39,357 nucleotides of DNA from Deltaproteobacteria bacterium (GTDB lineage Bacteria > Myxococcota_A > Polyangia > JAAYKL01): assembly GCA_016936575.1 (NCBI GenBank), contig JAFGXQ010000198.1, positions 1-39,357 of the forward strand, in the 5' to 3' direction. The translations under genes were made by a program, and so were the position numbers. This document shows, one piece after another, positions 19,758 through 29,070 of the stretch (positions are counted from its first letter, which is position 1; each line of letters begins with the position of its first letter). The notes beneath the pieces were generated by a model. That model was not told the DNA's origin and did not search any database. It saw nothing but the letters and a program-made list of their open reading frames with translations.

Positions 19758-20882
19758 ATGACGAATGAGTTGATTGGCAAAGAAATACTTGGACAATTCC
19801 GCATCGTGGAAAAAATCGGCAGAGGCGGAATGGGCGAAGTATACAAAGCAGAACAGCCGGCCATGGATCGCGTGGTGGCCATTAAAATTCTGCATCAGAA
19901 ACTGGCCGGTCGACAGGATCTGGTTTCACGATTCAGACGGGAAGCGCGCGCCATGAGCCGCCTGTCGCATCCCAATACGGTTCGTGTGTTTCTGTACGGG
20001 CAACTCGATGACACCGGTCAGTTGTACATCGCCATGGAATACCTCGAAGGCATGGATCTCGCGAAACACACGCGCATGGACGGACCGATGGAACATCGCC
20101 GGGCGGCCAAGATCATGATTCAGGTTCTCGGCGCACTGGAAGAAGCGCACGATGTGGGTGTGATTCACCGCGACCTGAAGCCCGAAAACATTCTACTCAC
20201 CTGCCAGGGCGGAATTGAAGACACACCGAAAGTACTCGATTTCGGACTGGCTAAAATCCACGATCAGAAAATGCGTCCCGGCTCCATGGTGCTCACCCGT
20301 CAGGGAATGGTGTTCGGCACCCCCGAATTCATGTCGCCGGAGCAGGCCCGAGGCGAAGAGCTGGACGCTCGCTCCGATATCTATTCTGTCGGCATTATTA
20401 TGTATGAAATGCTCACCGGGCGTCTTCCGTTCCCGCGGTGTAAACCGATGGAATATATCACTCATCAAATCAATACGCCGCCGATTCCGATCACTGAGCG
20501 GAAACCGGAGCTGAACCTTCCCAAAGAACTCGATGCCATTATCGGCAAGGCGCTTGAAAAAGATAGAAATGATCGGTATCAGACCGCCGCTGAATTCGCT
20601 CAAGCGCTGCAGGCGCTGCTGCCCATCGAAGAACAATCCGGTCCGATGCACGCGGTGCCGCACATTGAAAAAAGTATCACCCATTCCATCAACACATCCA
20701 AAGAGATGTCCTCTGTGGAGCCCACGCCTGCGACAAAGAACCAGGGAAAAGGACTCGTGGTGGCGCTGCTCGCAATTATCGCGGTGCTGCTGGCTGTAGT
20801 CATCTGGTTGTTGGCAACCGACAACCAAAAATCCGAAGGCGTCGTAGTGCCCACCCAACCAATTTCCGCCCCCGCGGATTGA
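19758..20882 (+). CDS. Hanks-type serine/threonine protein kinase with one membrane helix
   Basis: The 374-residue kinase has all catalytic motifs: Gly loop IGRGGMGEVYKA, Lys43 in VAIKIL, HRDLKPEN with Asp139, DFG with Asp161, and the activation-segment end FGTPEFMSPEQA. The kinase domain spans about residues 14-275. A linker of about 60 residues and one membrane helix near the C-terminus follow (VVALLAIIAVLLAVVIWLL), then about 20 residues outside. No PASTA or other sensor domain is present. ATG 19758 gives the family N-terminus; the frame is open upstream to 19614 with no conservation visible. It diverges from the SctQ-like gene and could phosphorylate components of that cluster, which is an inference from position only. 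Confidence 0.93.
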   Translation: MTNELIGKEILGQFRIVEKIGRGGMGEVYKAEQPAMDRVVAIKILHQKLAGRQDLVSRFRREARAMSRLSHPNTVRVFLYGQLDDTGQLYIAMEYLEGMDLAKHTRMDGPMEHRRAAKIMIQVLGALEEAHDVGVIHRDLKPENILLTCQGGIEDTPKVLDFGLAKIHDQKMRPGSMVLTRQGMVFGTPEFMSPEQARGEELDARSDIYSVGIIMYEMLTGRLPFPRCKPMEYITHQINTPPIPITERKPELNLPKELDAIIGKALEKDRNDRYQTAAEFAQALQALLPIEEQSGPMHAVPHIEKSITHSINTSKEMSSVEPTPATKNQGKGLVVALLAIIAVLLAVVIWLLATDNQKSEGVVVPTQPISAPAD

Positions 20883-21205
20883 CCGTTTACCTCATATCCC
20901 ACAAAGCAAACAAGTATCGGAACACCGCTTTGCAACCAGGTCATCTGTTGTTCATTATCGTCGAAATTGTCTCAGCAGTGTATCATTCTGATGAACATAT
21001 TTTCAGCAATTCTGATCATGCCGCACACTGATGCATCGATAAGAAAATATTATTGAAAAAAGTGGGATTTGCGTTTGATAGAAACCTTTTTTAGGAGTAG
21101 GTTCAGGAAAAATTTTCAGTGCTCTCGAGGTACTAGATTAATATGTATTCACCTCATAAATACCCATTCTCTTTTTTTCAATCTCCAATCGAAAGGAACG
21201 CATAA
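20883..21205. other. intergenic region before the MFS gene
   Basis: These 323 bp lie between the kinase stop and the transporter start. I see no gene longer than about 20 codons. The AT-rich second half must hold the transporter promoter, but no pair of boxes with standard spacing stands out. AAGGA just before 21206 is the ribosome-binding site. Confidence 0.6.
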
Positions 21206-22453
21206 ATGTCGGACAAAGTGATGAACCGCTGGTTGGCGGTGGTAGGGGCTATTCTTATTCAGCTGGCATTGGGCGCCATTTACGCCTGGTCGGTGTTTAC
21301 ACCTTCTTTAAAGGAAGCCGGCTGGACAAATGTGCAAACTCAAGCGGTGTTTTCCGCCGGTCTGGCGGCGTTTGCCGTCGTCATGGTGCTTGCGGGTAGA
21401 ATCATGCCCAAAATCGGACCGCGCAAACTCGCCATCGCCGGCGGCGTCGTGCTCGGCATCGGGTACGCCCTGGCCGGATTATTAAAGACAACAGATTTCG
21501 TTCCGATTTTCGTTCTTATCGGCCTGGTCGGCGGGGCCGGCATCGGTCTGGCGTATGTGGTTCCCATCGCGGTCGGCGTTCGCTGGTTCCCCGACAAAAA
21601 AGGTCTCATCATGGGGCTTGCGGTGGCCGGCTTCGGTTTCGGCGCCATGGGTTGGGTAAAGGGCGCCGGTGCATGGGGGCATCTGCTGGAGAACGTCGGT
21701 CTCTCCAACACCTTCGCCATTTACGGCGTCGCTTTTCTGCTGATGGTCGTTATCGGCGGTATGTTCATGGTGTTCCCTCCCGACGGCTGGAAACCTGAAG
21801 GATGGACCCCCCCGGAAGCCGGTGGCGGCGCAACCGGTGGTATCGATTTCACCTCCGGAGAAATGTTGAAAACTCCACAGTTTTATATGATCTTTCTCTG
21901 TTTCGTTGCGGGCGGCGGTGCAGGTCTGATGAGCATTGGACTAATGAAGCTTTTCCCTGGCGAAGCTCTCACTGCAAATGGTTATTCCGCCGCTGAGGCA
22001 AGCGCTATTTCCGGAAATGCCATTGCTATCTTTTTCTCTCTGGCCAACGGTCTCGGCCGTATCGGTTGGGGCGCGATGAGCGACAAACTGGGACGCAAAC
22101 TCTCCATCATTATCATGCTGGCGACACAGGGCGTCGTTGTACTGGCATTCCCGCTGATGGCCGGCAACGCGAACCTTCTTTATCTGGGCGCCACCATCAT
22201 CGGATTCAACTTCGGCGGCAACTTCGCGCTGTTTCCCTCCATCACCGCTGACACCTTCGGCAACAAGTTCGTCGGTCAGAATTATCCCTGGGTATTTCTG
22301 GCATACGGCGTGGGCGGCATTGCCGGCCCCATTATGGGCGGAAAATTGGGCGACATGGGTAACTTCCCATTGGCGTTCACCATTTGCGGTGTGGCCGTTG
22401 TGGCCGCGGCGATTGTCGCCGCGCTGATTAAACCGGCGAAAAAAGCCGCGTAA
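21206..22453 (+). CDS. MFS transporter, OFA (oxalate/formate antiporter-like) family
   Basis: The 415-residue inner-membrane protein has twelve predicted helices and the OFA family signature: RWLAVVGAILIQLALGAIYA with WSVFTPSLKEAGW at the N-terminus, GIGLAYVVPIAVGVRWFPDK, and GRIGWGAMSDKLGRK in the second half. OFA proteins exchange small monocarboxylates or dicarboxylates such as oxalate/formate, lactate or pyruvate; the substrate cannot be set from sequence. The central loop carries Pro/Gly-rich PDGWKPEGWTPPE. Acetyl-CoA synthetase follows 83 bp downstream in the same direction, so acetate or a related monocarboxylate is a plausible substrate. Confidence 0.88.
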   Translation: MSDKVMNRWLAVVGAILIQLALGAIYAWSVFTPSLKEAGWTNVQTQAVFSAGLAAFAVVMVLAGRIMPKIGPRKLAIAGGVVLGIGYALAGLLKTTDFVPIFVLIGLVGGAGIGLAYVVPIAVGVRWFPDKKGLIMGLAVAGFGFGAMGWVKGAGAWGHLLENVGLSNTFAIYGVAFLLMVVIGGMFMVFPPDGWKPEGWTPPEAGGGATGGIDFTSGEMLKTPQFYMIFLCFVAGGGAGLMSIGLMKLFPGEALTANGYSAAEASAISGNAIAIFFSLANGLGRIGWGAMSDKLGRKLSIIIMLATQGVVVLAFPLMAGNANLLYLGATIIGFNFGGNFALFPSITADTFGNKFVGQNYPWVFLAYGVGGIAGPIMGGKLGDMGNFPLAFTICGVAVVAAAIVAALIKPAKKAA

Positions 22454-22536
22454 TTTTTTGTAACTTTTCGCAGACCGCTGCGATTACGATTTTTTCAATT
22501 TGAGGGGTTTTCCCCCAACCAAAGAGGAGTCGACTC

Positions 22537-24489
22537 ATGGCAGACAAATTCGAACCGATAGCCCAATTTCGCGACAACGCATGGATTAGCAGTATGGAGC
22601 AATATAAAGAAATGTACGACCGCTCCATTGACGACCCGGAGGGTTTCTGGGCGGAACAGGCCGAGCAATTCCATTGGTTTAAAAAATGGGACAAAGTATG
22701 GAACTATAATTACGATCGCCGCGAAGGAAAAATCGGCATTGAGTGGTTCACCGGCGCCAAAACCAACATCACTTATAACTGCCTTGATCGACACCTCGAC
22801 ACTCGCGGAGATCAGGTAGCTATCATATGGGAAGGCAATGACCCTTCCGAATGCCGTAAAATCACCTACAAGGAACTGCACGAGCAGGTGAGCAAATTCG
22901 CCAACGTGCTCAAAGCCAACGGCGTGAAAAAAGGCGACCGCGTATCACTGTACATGCAGATGATTCCCGAGCTGGCCGTCGCCATGATGGCCTGTGCCCG
23001 CATCGGCGCCATTCACTCCATCGTTTTCGGTGCGTTCTCTCCCGATGCGCTGGCAGATCGCTGCAGCGACTCTGACTGCAGAGTGATTGTTACTCAGGAC
23101 ACCGGTCTTCGCGGAACCAAAAACAACGTTCCCATGAAAACCAACGCCGACAAAGCCGCCGCCAAAGCCGCCTGCGTTGAAAAAATCATCGTTGTAAAAC
23201 GCACCGGCGTTGAAGTTCCCATGCAGGACGGCCGCGATGCATGGTGGGATGACGAAATGGCCAAAGTGTCGGCCGACTGCCCCGCCGAAGAAATGGATGC
23301 GGAAGATCCGTTGTTCATTCTGTACACCTCCGGCTCCACCGGAAAACCCAAAGGTGTGCAGCACAACGTGGGCGGGTACATGGTATATACCGCCATCACC
23401 CACAAATACATTTTCGATTATCACGATGGTGACATCTACTGGTGTACCGCTGACATCGGTTGGGTAACCGGTCACTCATATATCGTTTACGGTCCGCTGC
23501 AGAACGGTGCCACCACCATCATGTTCGAAGGCGTTCCCACTTATCCCGAGCCCGACCGGTTCTGGGAAGTATGCGAGAAACACAAAGTGAACCAGTTCTA
23601 TACCGCTCCCACCGCGATTCGCGCGTTGATGGCGCAGGGCGAAAAATGGACCCAGACCCGTGACCTGTCCAGCCTCAAGCTGCTCGGTTCTGTGGGTGAA
23701 CCCATCAACCCCGAAGCCTGGATGTGGTACCACAAAAACGTGGGTCACGAAAAATGCCCCATCGTGGACACCTGGTGGCAGACAGAGACCGGCGGCATTC
23801 TGATTACGCCCCTCCCCGGTGCCTGGGGAACCAAACCCGGTAGCGCCACCCTGCCCTTCTTCGGTGTTAAACCGGTTATTCTTGAGCCCGAAAGCGGCAA
23901 AGTGATTGAAGAAACCAAGTGCGAAGGTGTTCTCGCCATCAGCCAGCCCTGGCCCGGCCAGATGCGCACGGTTTACGGCGACCACCAGCGTTTCGAAGAA
24001 ACCTACTTCGACATGTACAAAGGTTTCTACTTCACCGGTGACGGCGCCCGTCGCGACGAGGATGGGTACTACTGGATTACCGGTCGCGTAGACGACGTGA
24101 TCAACGTATCCGGTCACCGCATGGGTACTGCCGAGGTGGAGAGTGCGCTGGTATCTCACGCCAAAGTGGCTGAAGCGGCTGTGGTTGGATTCCCGCACGA
24201 AATCAAAGGCCAGGGCATTTACGCGTACGTCACCCTGATTGTGGGCGAAGAGTACACCGATGAACTGAAAAAAGAACTGGTCGCCCACGTTCGAACAGAG
24301 ATCGGCCCGATTGCGACGCCCGACATCATTCACTGGGCGCCCGGTCTGCCCAAAACCCGTTCCGGTAAAATCATGCGCCGCATCCTGCGCAAAATCGCCG
24401 AGAACGACACCGGCACCATTGGTGACACCTCCACCCTCGCCGATCCGTCCGTGGTTGAAGACCTCATCAAAAACGACCCCCGTAAATAG
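22537..24489 (+). CDS. acs: acetyl-CoA synthetase (AMP-forming)
   Basis: Acs converts acetate, ATP and CoA to acetyl-CoA through an acetyl-AMP intermediate. The 650-residue length is standard. Motifs seen are [14 protein letters not shown] (ATP loop), [30 protein letters not shown] with the hinge Asp, [19 protein letters not shown], and [11 protein letters not shown] with catalytic Lys611, the site that protein acetyltransferases modify in relatives. GAGGAG precedes ATG 22537. It lies behind an OFA-family transporter, which suggests an uptake-and-activation pair for acetate. Confidence 0.97.
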   Translation: MADKFEPIAQFRDNAWISSMEQYKEMYDRSIDDPEGFWAEQAEQFHWFKKWDKVWNYNYDRREGKIGIEWFTGAKTNITYNCLDRHLDTRGDQVAIIWEGNDPSECRKITYKELHEQVSKFANVLKANGVKKGDRVSLYMQMIPELAVAMMACARIGAIHSIVFGAFSPDALADRCSDSDCRVIVTQDTGLRGTKNNVPMKTNADKAAAKAACVEKIIVVKRTGVEVPMQDGRDAWWDDEMAKVSADCPAEEMDAEDPLFILYTSGSTGKPKGVQHNVGGYMVYTAITHKYIFDYHDGDIYWCTADIGWVTGHSYIVYGPLQNGATTIMFEGVPTYPEPDRFWEVCEKHKVNQFYTAPTAIRALMAQGEKWTQTRDLSSLKLLGSVGEPINPEAWMWYHKNVGHEKCPIVDTWWQTETGGILITPLPGAWGTKPGSATLPFFGVKPVILEPESGKVIEETKCEGVLAISQPWPGQMRTVYGDHQRFEETYFDMYKGFYFTGDGARRDEDGYYWITGRVDDVINVSGHRMGTAEVESALVSHAKVAEAAVVGFPHEIKGQGIYAYVTLIVGEEYTDELKKELVAHVRTEIGPIATPDIIHWAPGLPKTRSGKIMRRILRKIAENDTGTIGDTSTLADPSVVEDLIKNDPRK

Positions 24490-24570
24490 TCTTCTGTAAA
24501 ACAACTTCAACTACCCGCTCTGAACGGAATACCGTTGTACGCGCAGTTGATAATTTGAATTCGGCGGATA

Positions 24571-24771
24571 CCCGAGTCAGATTTGAAATGTTTCAGATTG
24601 GATTCTTCCTGCGAGTTTAATATATTCGCCTTATGAAAAAAATTCTGATTATTTTCATATCGACGTGTTCCATAATCGGCTGCGATGTCGGTACGGATGA
24701 CAAAGTTGAAGGGTATTTTGCGAGCGCTCAAGTATACATTTATGCAACTCATTTTTCATCTGGCGATTCCT
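24571..24771 (+). repeat. 201-bp direct repeat, copy 1
   Basis: This segment recurs at 25236-25436 with a constant offset of 665 bp, no gaps and five substitutions that I can count. It covers the promoter and the first 46 codons of the lipoprotein gene at 24633. Confidence 0.9.
24598..24626 (+). promoter_or_regulatory. promoter of the 24633 lipoprotein (leaderless)
   Basis: TTGGAT (24598-24603), a 17-bp spacer and TATATT (24621-24626) end 6 nt before the ATG at 24633. No ribosome-binding site is seen. The whole promoter is duplicated in the second repeat copy. Confidence 0.42.
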
Positions 24772-25142
24772 ATGGCGTTCAAGTGGAATTTTATCCGACA
24801 GATGGCGAATTATGTCCGGTGATCGCGGCTCAGGATATATTGAATATTAACGGTATCAGTGCTCTTCCAGCAATTGACAAAGGGGGAGAATATGAAAAAG
24901 GATGGTGCCGTCCTGCATTAGTGAATGTTCCATTAGACGAATTTCCGACTTCGGTCGTTATCGAATTCAACAACACCCACGTCTCGTACGAAAATCTTGT
25001 AGAATCTGATATATGGTTAGTCGATCCCGCCAACACTGCATTCGAAGAAGGGAATTCCTTCGAAATTGAATGGCTGGCAAGCGATGACCTTCATCCTTCT
25101 CTGGACATTTGGGATGTTGAAACAGGGACGGAGGAACCTTGA
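24633..25142 (+). CDS. hypothetical small lipoprotein, 169 residues
   Basis: The protein starts with a lipoprotein signal (MKKILIIFISTCSIIGC, Cys17), then an acidic beta-rich domain with YFASAQVYIYATHF, SYGVQVEFYPTDG and two cysteines (ELCPVI and GWCRPA) that may form a disulfide. The tail is acidic (SDDLHPSLDIWDVETGTEEP). I recognise no family. Base composition is AT-richer than its neighbours, which could mean it was acquired recently. A truncated duplicate follows at 25298. Confidence 0.75.
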   Translation: MKKILIIFISTCSIIGCDVGTDDKVEGYFASAQVYIYATHFSSGDSYGVQVEFYPTDGELCPVIAAQDILNINGISALPAIDKGGEYEKGWCRPALVNVPLDEFPTSVVIEFNNTHVSYENLVESDIWLVDPANTAFEEGNSFEIEWLASDDLHPSLDIWDVETGTEEP

Positions 25143-25235
25143 TTCCTGAGAAGTTGGACTACGGGACGTGCCGAGCTTTCTTACTTTATTCGTGAGGAGA
25201 CCACATATGGTTGGATTGGTCGTCCCCTAAGTACC

Positions 25236-25436
25236 CCCGAGTCAGATTTGAAATGTTTCAGATTGGATTCTTCCTGCGAGTTTAATATATTCGCCTTATG
25301 AAGAAAATTCTGATTATTTTCATATCGACGTGTTCCATAATCGGCTGCGATGTCGGAACGAATGATAAAGTTGAAGGGCATTTTGCGAGCGCTCAAGTAT
25401 ACATTTATGCAACTCATTTTTCATCTGGCGATTCCT
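25236..25436 (+). repeat. 201-bp direct repeat, copy 2
   Basis: This is the second copy of 24571-24771. It ends abruptly at 25436, after which the sequences are unrelated. Of five differences, three are silent and two change residues (Asp to Asn, Tyr to His) in the copied frame. Confidence 0.9.
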
Positions 25437-25462
25437 CAGTCAGCAGGTCTATCCAACAGTAG
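25298..25462 (+). pseudogene. truncated duplicate of the 24633 lipoprotein
   Basis: The copy keeps the start, the lipoprotein signal and the residues up to GDS, then runs into foreign sequence (SVSRSIQQ) and stops at 25460-25462, for 54 residues against 169 in the parent. The promoter is also copied, so a short lipopeptide could still be made. Confidence 0.75.
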
Positions 25463-25481
25463 AATAAAAAAATATGATCTC

Positions 25482-26816
25482 TTATCCGTGGCGATAAATC
25501 GAGGCGTTCTGGCCGACCACAAAGATGGTGCCGTTTGTCGCAGCCCAGATGTCTCTACCGCCTTGTTCCAGGCTGCCGATGTACTCCCAGGTATCTCCGT
25601 TTAATTCGTGGATGTCGCCCCATGCTTCATCCATGAATCGGCCGTAACCGATGCCATACCCTTCTATGTCCGACACCAAAGCGAGGTTGAAAATGCCGGA
25701 GTAATGATCACCATACGAAGAATACACCCACTCCCAGCTCGCGCCCGAATATTGAGCGATGTGTCCGGCGCCCGCTTCCACGTCGTCTTGGCCGACCGCA
25801 AATCTCACCTGACCGTACACTCCTTGGATGTCGTCAATCTCGGTATAGCCCCATTGCGGGAGCGCCACCCATTCACCGCCGGTATAAGTCATGTGCAACA
25901 GATAGTCCGGGGCGCCGCCAATCCAAATATCGTCAACATCGCTACCCCAAATGCCCTTGAACGGCGGATAATACACATCGCCGAATTCACTTGAAAAAGA
26001 TCCGATTTCCATAAATGTAAAGTTGCCGTCCCGATACTGCAGCACAACCCCGGCATCTGAGGTGAAAAATACATTGTTTTCATCAGCGGCCCAGATTTTG
26101 TTGTAATTACCGGCGAGTTCGGGGATGCCTGCCACACTCCATGCGTCGCCGTTGAAAACCACCACGGTCGCATTCTCACCGGCCGCCCAGACCGACGTGG
26201 ATGACACACAGTGAATGTCGCGCAGATTTTGCGACGTGCCGCTGTACATTTCAGTCCAGGTGCTGCCGTTGTAGTGAAGAATAATACCGTTCCGACCGGC
26301 CGCCCAAACGTCATTTACGCTACAGCCGTGCACCGCGCTCAACGTTTCGGTGACACCCGCCGGTATATCCATCAGGCACCAGCCGTCATCCTCACAATTG
26401 AGCAACGGATTCGAATCCGTATCATTCACAACCTCGGTCTCTGTATCTTCGGTATCTTCCGTATCCGGGGGTTCTGTATCTTCCGTATCCGGGGGTTCTG
26501 TATCTTCCGTATCTTCAGTATCCGGGGGGACCGTATCTTCGGTATCTTCGGTATCCCGGGGTTCGGTATCTTCCGTATCTTCAGTATCCGGGGGGGCCGT
26601 ATCTTCTGTGACGTCATTCACTTCTGAATCGCTGGCCGTATCTGAAACCGCGGTATCACCGTCGGTATTGTTCTCAGAATCCGTACCGGGTGCCGGTGAG
26701 GGGTCTGAATCCGCAGTGTCATTTTCGGAAGTTGATTTCAGCTTGTTACAGGCGTTGATTGACAACAACAATCCGGTCCATACAAAAATATATATAACAA
26801 GCCATTGGGTTCGCAT
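25482..26816 (-). CDS. lipoprotein with Thr-Glu-Asp repeat linker and beta-propeller-like domain
   Basis: The 444-residue protein has a signal with lipobox I-N-A-C (Cys near 23), an acidic linker to about residue 135 made of repeats such as PPDTEDTEDTE, and a C-terminal domain of about 300 residues. That domain has recurrent motifs of the type VWAAGRNGIILHYNGSTW (VWAAGENATVVVFNGDAW, DIWIGG, DIWAATNGTIFVVG), which fits a WD40/Kelch-like propeller exposed outside the cell. Such proteins are common in myxobacterial relatives and usually lack a known function. AGGAG precedes ATG 26816. The 3' end lies 19 bp from the truncated lipoprotein copy that converges on it. Confidence 0.85.
   Translation of the reverse strand: MRTQWLVIYIFVWTGLLLSINACNKLKSTSENDTADSDPSPAPGTDSENNTDGDTAVSDTASDSEVNDVTEDTAPPDTEDTEDTEPRDTEDTEDTVPPDTEDTEDTEPPDTEDTEPPDTEDTEDTETEVVNDTDSNPLLNCEDDGWCLMDIPAGVTETLSAVHGCSVNDVWAAGRNGIILHYNGSTWTEMYSGTSQNLRDIHCVSSTSVWAAGENATVVVFNGDAWSVAGIPELAGNYNKIWAADENNVFFTSDAGVVLQYRDGNFTFMEIGSFSSEFGDVYYPPFKGIWGSDVDDIWIGGAPDYLLHMTYTGGEWVALPQWGYTEIDDIQGVYGQVRFAVGQDDVEAGAGHIAQYSGASWEWVYSSYGDHYSGIFNLALVSDIEGYGIGYGRFMDEAWGDIHELNGDTWEYIGSLEQGGRDIWAATNGTIFVVGQNASIYRHG
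26443..26608 (-). repeat. in-frame tandem repeats coding Thr-Glu-Asp-rich linker
   Basis: Short degenerate units around GTATCTTCCGTATCCGGGGG (plus strand) recur across about 165 bp and encode (P)PDTEDTED units. The units vary by whole codons, so the array can grow or shrink without breaking the frame. Confidence 0.8.
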
Positions 26817-26930
26817 AACGATCTCCTAATCAATGCATACGAAGAATGTTAAAAGCAATTGGTGTACCAACCTGAATTCTGCTCATGCTATCACTTAATC
26901 TAATGATTTTACTGTTTTTCGTCAGTTTCG

Positions 26931-26950
26931 AAAAGGCACAATGTGTGTCG
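26931..26950 (+). repeat. 20-bp direct repeat flanking the DUF2130 gene, left copy
   Basis: The unit AAAAGGCRCAATGTGTGTCG occurs here (R = A) and at 28311-28330 (R = G). The two copies are 1380 bp apart and bracket the DUF2130 gene. Confidence 0.75.
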
Positions 26951-26970
26951 TGTAATGGCAGATACACGTT

Positions 26971-28173
26971 CTATTCAGTCTCGGTGGGTAACTGCATTTT
27001 CAGTTCCTTAAACTTATCGGCCATTGTGGGATTATTCCGAGTCAGCTTTTTGATGGTCACATCCTGCGCTTTATCGTTGGCCAAACGAAGGTTTCGGTCA
27101 GCACCTAATAGTGCCTCTTTCGTTTTTTGCAAATGGTCAATTGACTTGTCGATTTCATCTATTGCTGTTTGAAACCGTCTGGAGGCAAGGTCATAGTTTT
27201 TTCCGAATGCCGTCTTAAAGGTTTCGAGGTCGTTCTCGAAACTGGTAATATCGATATTCTGCGCCTTTACAAGTGTAAGCTCGGCTTTGTATTCAAGTGA
27301 CTTCAATGCCGCATTTCGCAGCAGCGTAATGATTGGAAGAAAGAACTGCGGTCGAATGACATACATCTTGGGGTAGCGATGAGACATATCGACAATGCCG
27401 GTGTTATACAGTTCACTGTCGGCCTCCAACAAAGATACAAGAACGGCATACTCGCATTCCTTCTCTGTGCGGTCTTTGTCGAGTTCTTTTAGAAAATCTT
27501 CGTTCTTCTTCTTGGTTGCAGTACTGTCGCTTTCGTTTTTCATTTCGAACATGATCGAAACGATCTCAGTACCGGCCTCATCCGAATCACGAAAAATATA
27601 GTCGCCCTTGCTGCCGGACCGCGCGTCATTATCCTTCTCGAAATACGCTCTGGGGAACGCCGTTGCTCGAAAACGATTAAACTCCGTCTCGCAGTGTTGC
27701 TCAAGAGTTTCACCAACCATCTTCGTTGATAAGCGAACCTTAAGATCCTTTAAGCGATCGATCATATCATCACGAGCCCTGAGCTGTATTTCGTAGTTTT
27801 CCGTAAGGGACTTTTCAGACAACTGCTTTTCAAGCTCCACCAGTTCAATTTTTCCTTTTAACTCGTCGCGATCCTTCTCAACGGCATTAACGGCATTGTT
27901 AATCGCCAGCTGTTGCTCAAGCTTATTGGCTTCAAGTTTCGCCTTCAAGTCCTGTATTTCGGCATCTTTCGCCGCCGTCGCTTTCTGCATTTCGAGACTG
28001 GCTGCGTTCGTGGCAAGCGCAACCGCGTTATTCTTTTCCTTTTCGGCCATCTCAAGTCGATCATGCAACTGTTTTTCGAATTCGCTGTCGTGAACCTGTT
28101 TTAAAATATCGGCATACCCTGCTTCATCAATTGTGAATGCGGTGTTGCATTTCGGGCAGATTATTTCATGCAT
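26971..28173 (-). CDS. DUF2130 family protein (zinc-ribbon, coiled coil, nuclease-like)
   Basis: The 400-residue protein has an N-terminal zinc-ribbon-like start ([16 protein letters not shown]), although only one CxxC pair is visible. A long charged coiled coil spans about residues 25-165 ([16 protein letters not shown] ... [10 protein letters not shown]). The conserved DUF2130 core follows ([73 protein letters not shown]). The GD...EMKN pattern resembles a PD-(D/E)xK nuclease site; this is family-level reasoning, not proof. The gene has AAGGGG before ATG 28173 and is flanked by a 20-bp direct repeat, so it may have been inserted as a unit. Confidence 0.88.
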   Translation of the reverse strand: MHEIICPKCNTAFTIDEAGYADILKQVHDSEFEKQLHDRLEMAEKEKNNAVALATNAASLEMQKATAAKDAEIQDLKAKLEANKLEQQLAINNAVNAVEKDRDELKGKIELVELEKQLSEKSLTENYEIQLRARDDMIDRLKDLKVRLSTKMVGETLEQHCETEFNRFRATAFPRAYFEKDNDARSGSKGDYIFRDSDEAGTEIVSIMFEMKNESDSTATKKKNEDFLKELDKDRTEKECEYAVLVSLLEADSELYNTGIVDMSHRYPKMYVIRPQFFLPIITLLRNAALKSLEYKAELTLVKAQNIDITSFENDLETFKTAFGKNYDLASRRFQTAIDEIDKSIDHLQKTKEALLGADRNLRLANDKAQDVTIKKLTRNNPTMADKFKELKMQLPTETE

Positions 28174-28516
28174 TAGCGACCCCTTTTAGAATTTCCCATT
28201 CTATCCTGGTGCGGTTCAGGTTGAATTGCCATTTCTTTGTCACAACTCTGAATTTGTCACCCCATGGTATTCTGAATTAATTCTTTTTTCAACCAAAGTG
28301 AAAAAGCGTAAAAAGGCGCAATGTGTGTCGAAACGTCGGTGTGGAAGAGGGGCGCCCCGTTTCACAGCGCTGTGAATAAAATCCACAGTTTCACGGTGCG
28401 ACAACACAAAAACGCATCGGTTTTCACGTCGTACCTACTGGTACGGTTTTCGCAAAGATAGCCGGCAAACACCTGCTACCGCTCCGGCGGCAATTTGACG
28501 AACGCAGAAAATCGAA
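28174..28516. other. intergenic region with palindromes
   Basis: No gene is seen in these 343 bp. The region holds the right copy of the 20-bp repeat (28311-28330), a 10-bp palindrome GGGGCGCCCC (28349-28358), a 16-bp perfect palindrome TTCACAGCGCTGTGAA (28361-28376), and a short hairpin CGTACC-TACT-GGTACG (28430-28445) followed by GTTTTC. Confidence 0.6.
28311..28330 (+). repeat. 20-bp direct repeat flanking the DUF2130 gene, right copy
   Basis: It differs from the copy at 26931-26950 at a single position. It lies about 140 bp upstream of the DUF2130 start on the minus strand. Confidence 0.75.
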
Positions 28517-29005
28517 ATGAAGAAATTAATTTCAACAGCGCTGATGTGCTTTGCCGCATCTTTTTTTTTACTTGCAGGTCGACCGGTGAGCGCTATCGCG
28601 TCATCCACGTACGACCGGCGAAATTTTGCACCTGTCGATTCCCCCGGCAACTCAAACAGCGACAAACCCGCCACGATTTTCGGAATGACATTCGGCGGTT
28701 CCGGCATTGGAAACGGAATCGCGCACATTACTTTTTTTGCACGCGATGCCTTCCCGACCCACAGAGAACAGAACATTACCATCGACGCCTCTCTGGCCAT
28801 TATTCCGTTGCTCTGGGCCTCGCTGTTTCAGGTTATCCTGCCGATGCCGATGCCGGCACTCGGCGCAGCGGCCGCAGTTGCTTTCAGGCGCAACCGACTG
28901 CCCTCGGGTATAAAAATATCATTTCTGACGCCCACCCTGTTTTCCTCCGCCGCCAGAGAAAAAGAATTCATCCTCGGCATACATCTGGTGAAGGCAACTT
29001 TTTAA
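28517..29005 (+). CDS. hypothetical exported protein, 162 residues
   Basis: I do not recognise the family. The protein has an N-terminal signal peptide (MKKLISTALMCFAASFFLLA, cleavage near VSA-IA), a Gly-rich segment (GMTFGGSGIGNGIAHITFF), one hydrophobic stretch (SLAIIPLLWASLFQVILPMP) and a C-terminal strand pair ending in GIHLVKATF. The terminal Phe and alternating pattern suggest a very small barrel or an envelope-associated protein. No ribosome-binding site is visible before the ATG. Confidence 0.6.
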   Translation: MKKLISTALMCFAASFFLLAGRPVSAIASSTYDRRNFAPVDSPGNSNSDKPATIFGMTFGGSGIGNGIAHITFFARDAFPTHREQNITIDASLAIIPLLWASLFQVILPMPMPALGAAAAVAFRRNRLPSGIKISFLTPTLFSSAAREKEFILGIHLVKATF

Positions 29006-29070
29006 GCAATACAGTTAACCGAATGGCTGCTTCTCGCAGCTGGTTATTTTCCGCTCCCCATAATCGAAAA

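Noticed and set aside
20990-21055. 21-codon frame in the gap before the MFS gene
   Set aside because: No ribosome-binding site, no promoter at a fitting place and no distinctive composition.
23476-24510. 344-residue frame on the minus strand
   Set aside because: It mirrors acs and has no ribosome-binding site or family motif.
26443-26608. CRISPR-like spacing of repeats in the Thr-Glu-Asp linker
   Set aside because: Contiguous degenerate coding units without spacers or cas genes.
28430-28450. hairpin CGTACC/GGTACG followed by GTTTTC as a terminator
   Set aside because: Short stem and a T-run of only four; no upstream plus-strand gene needs it, so it is kept only as a palindrome.
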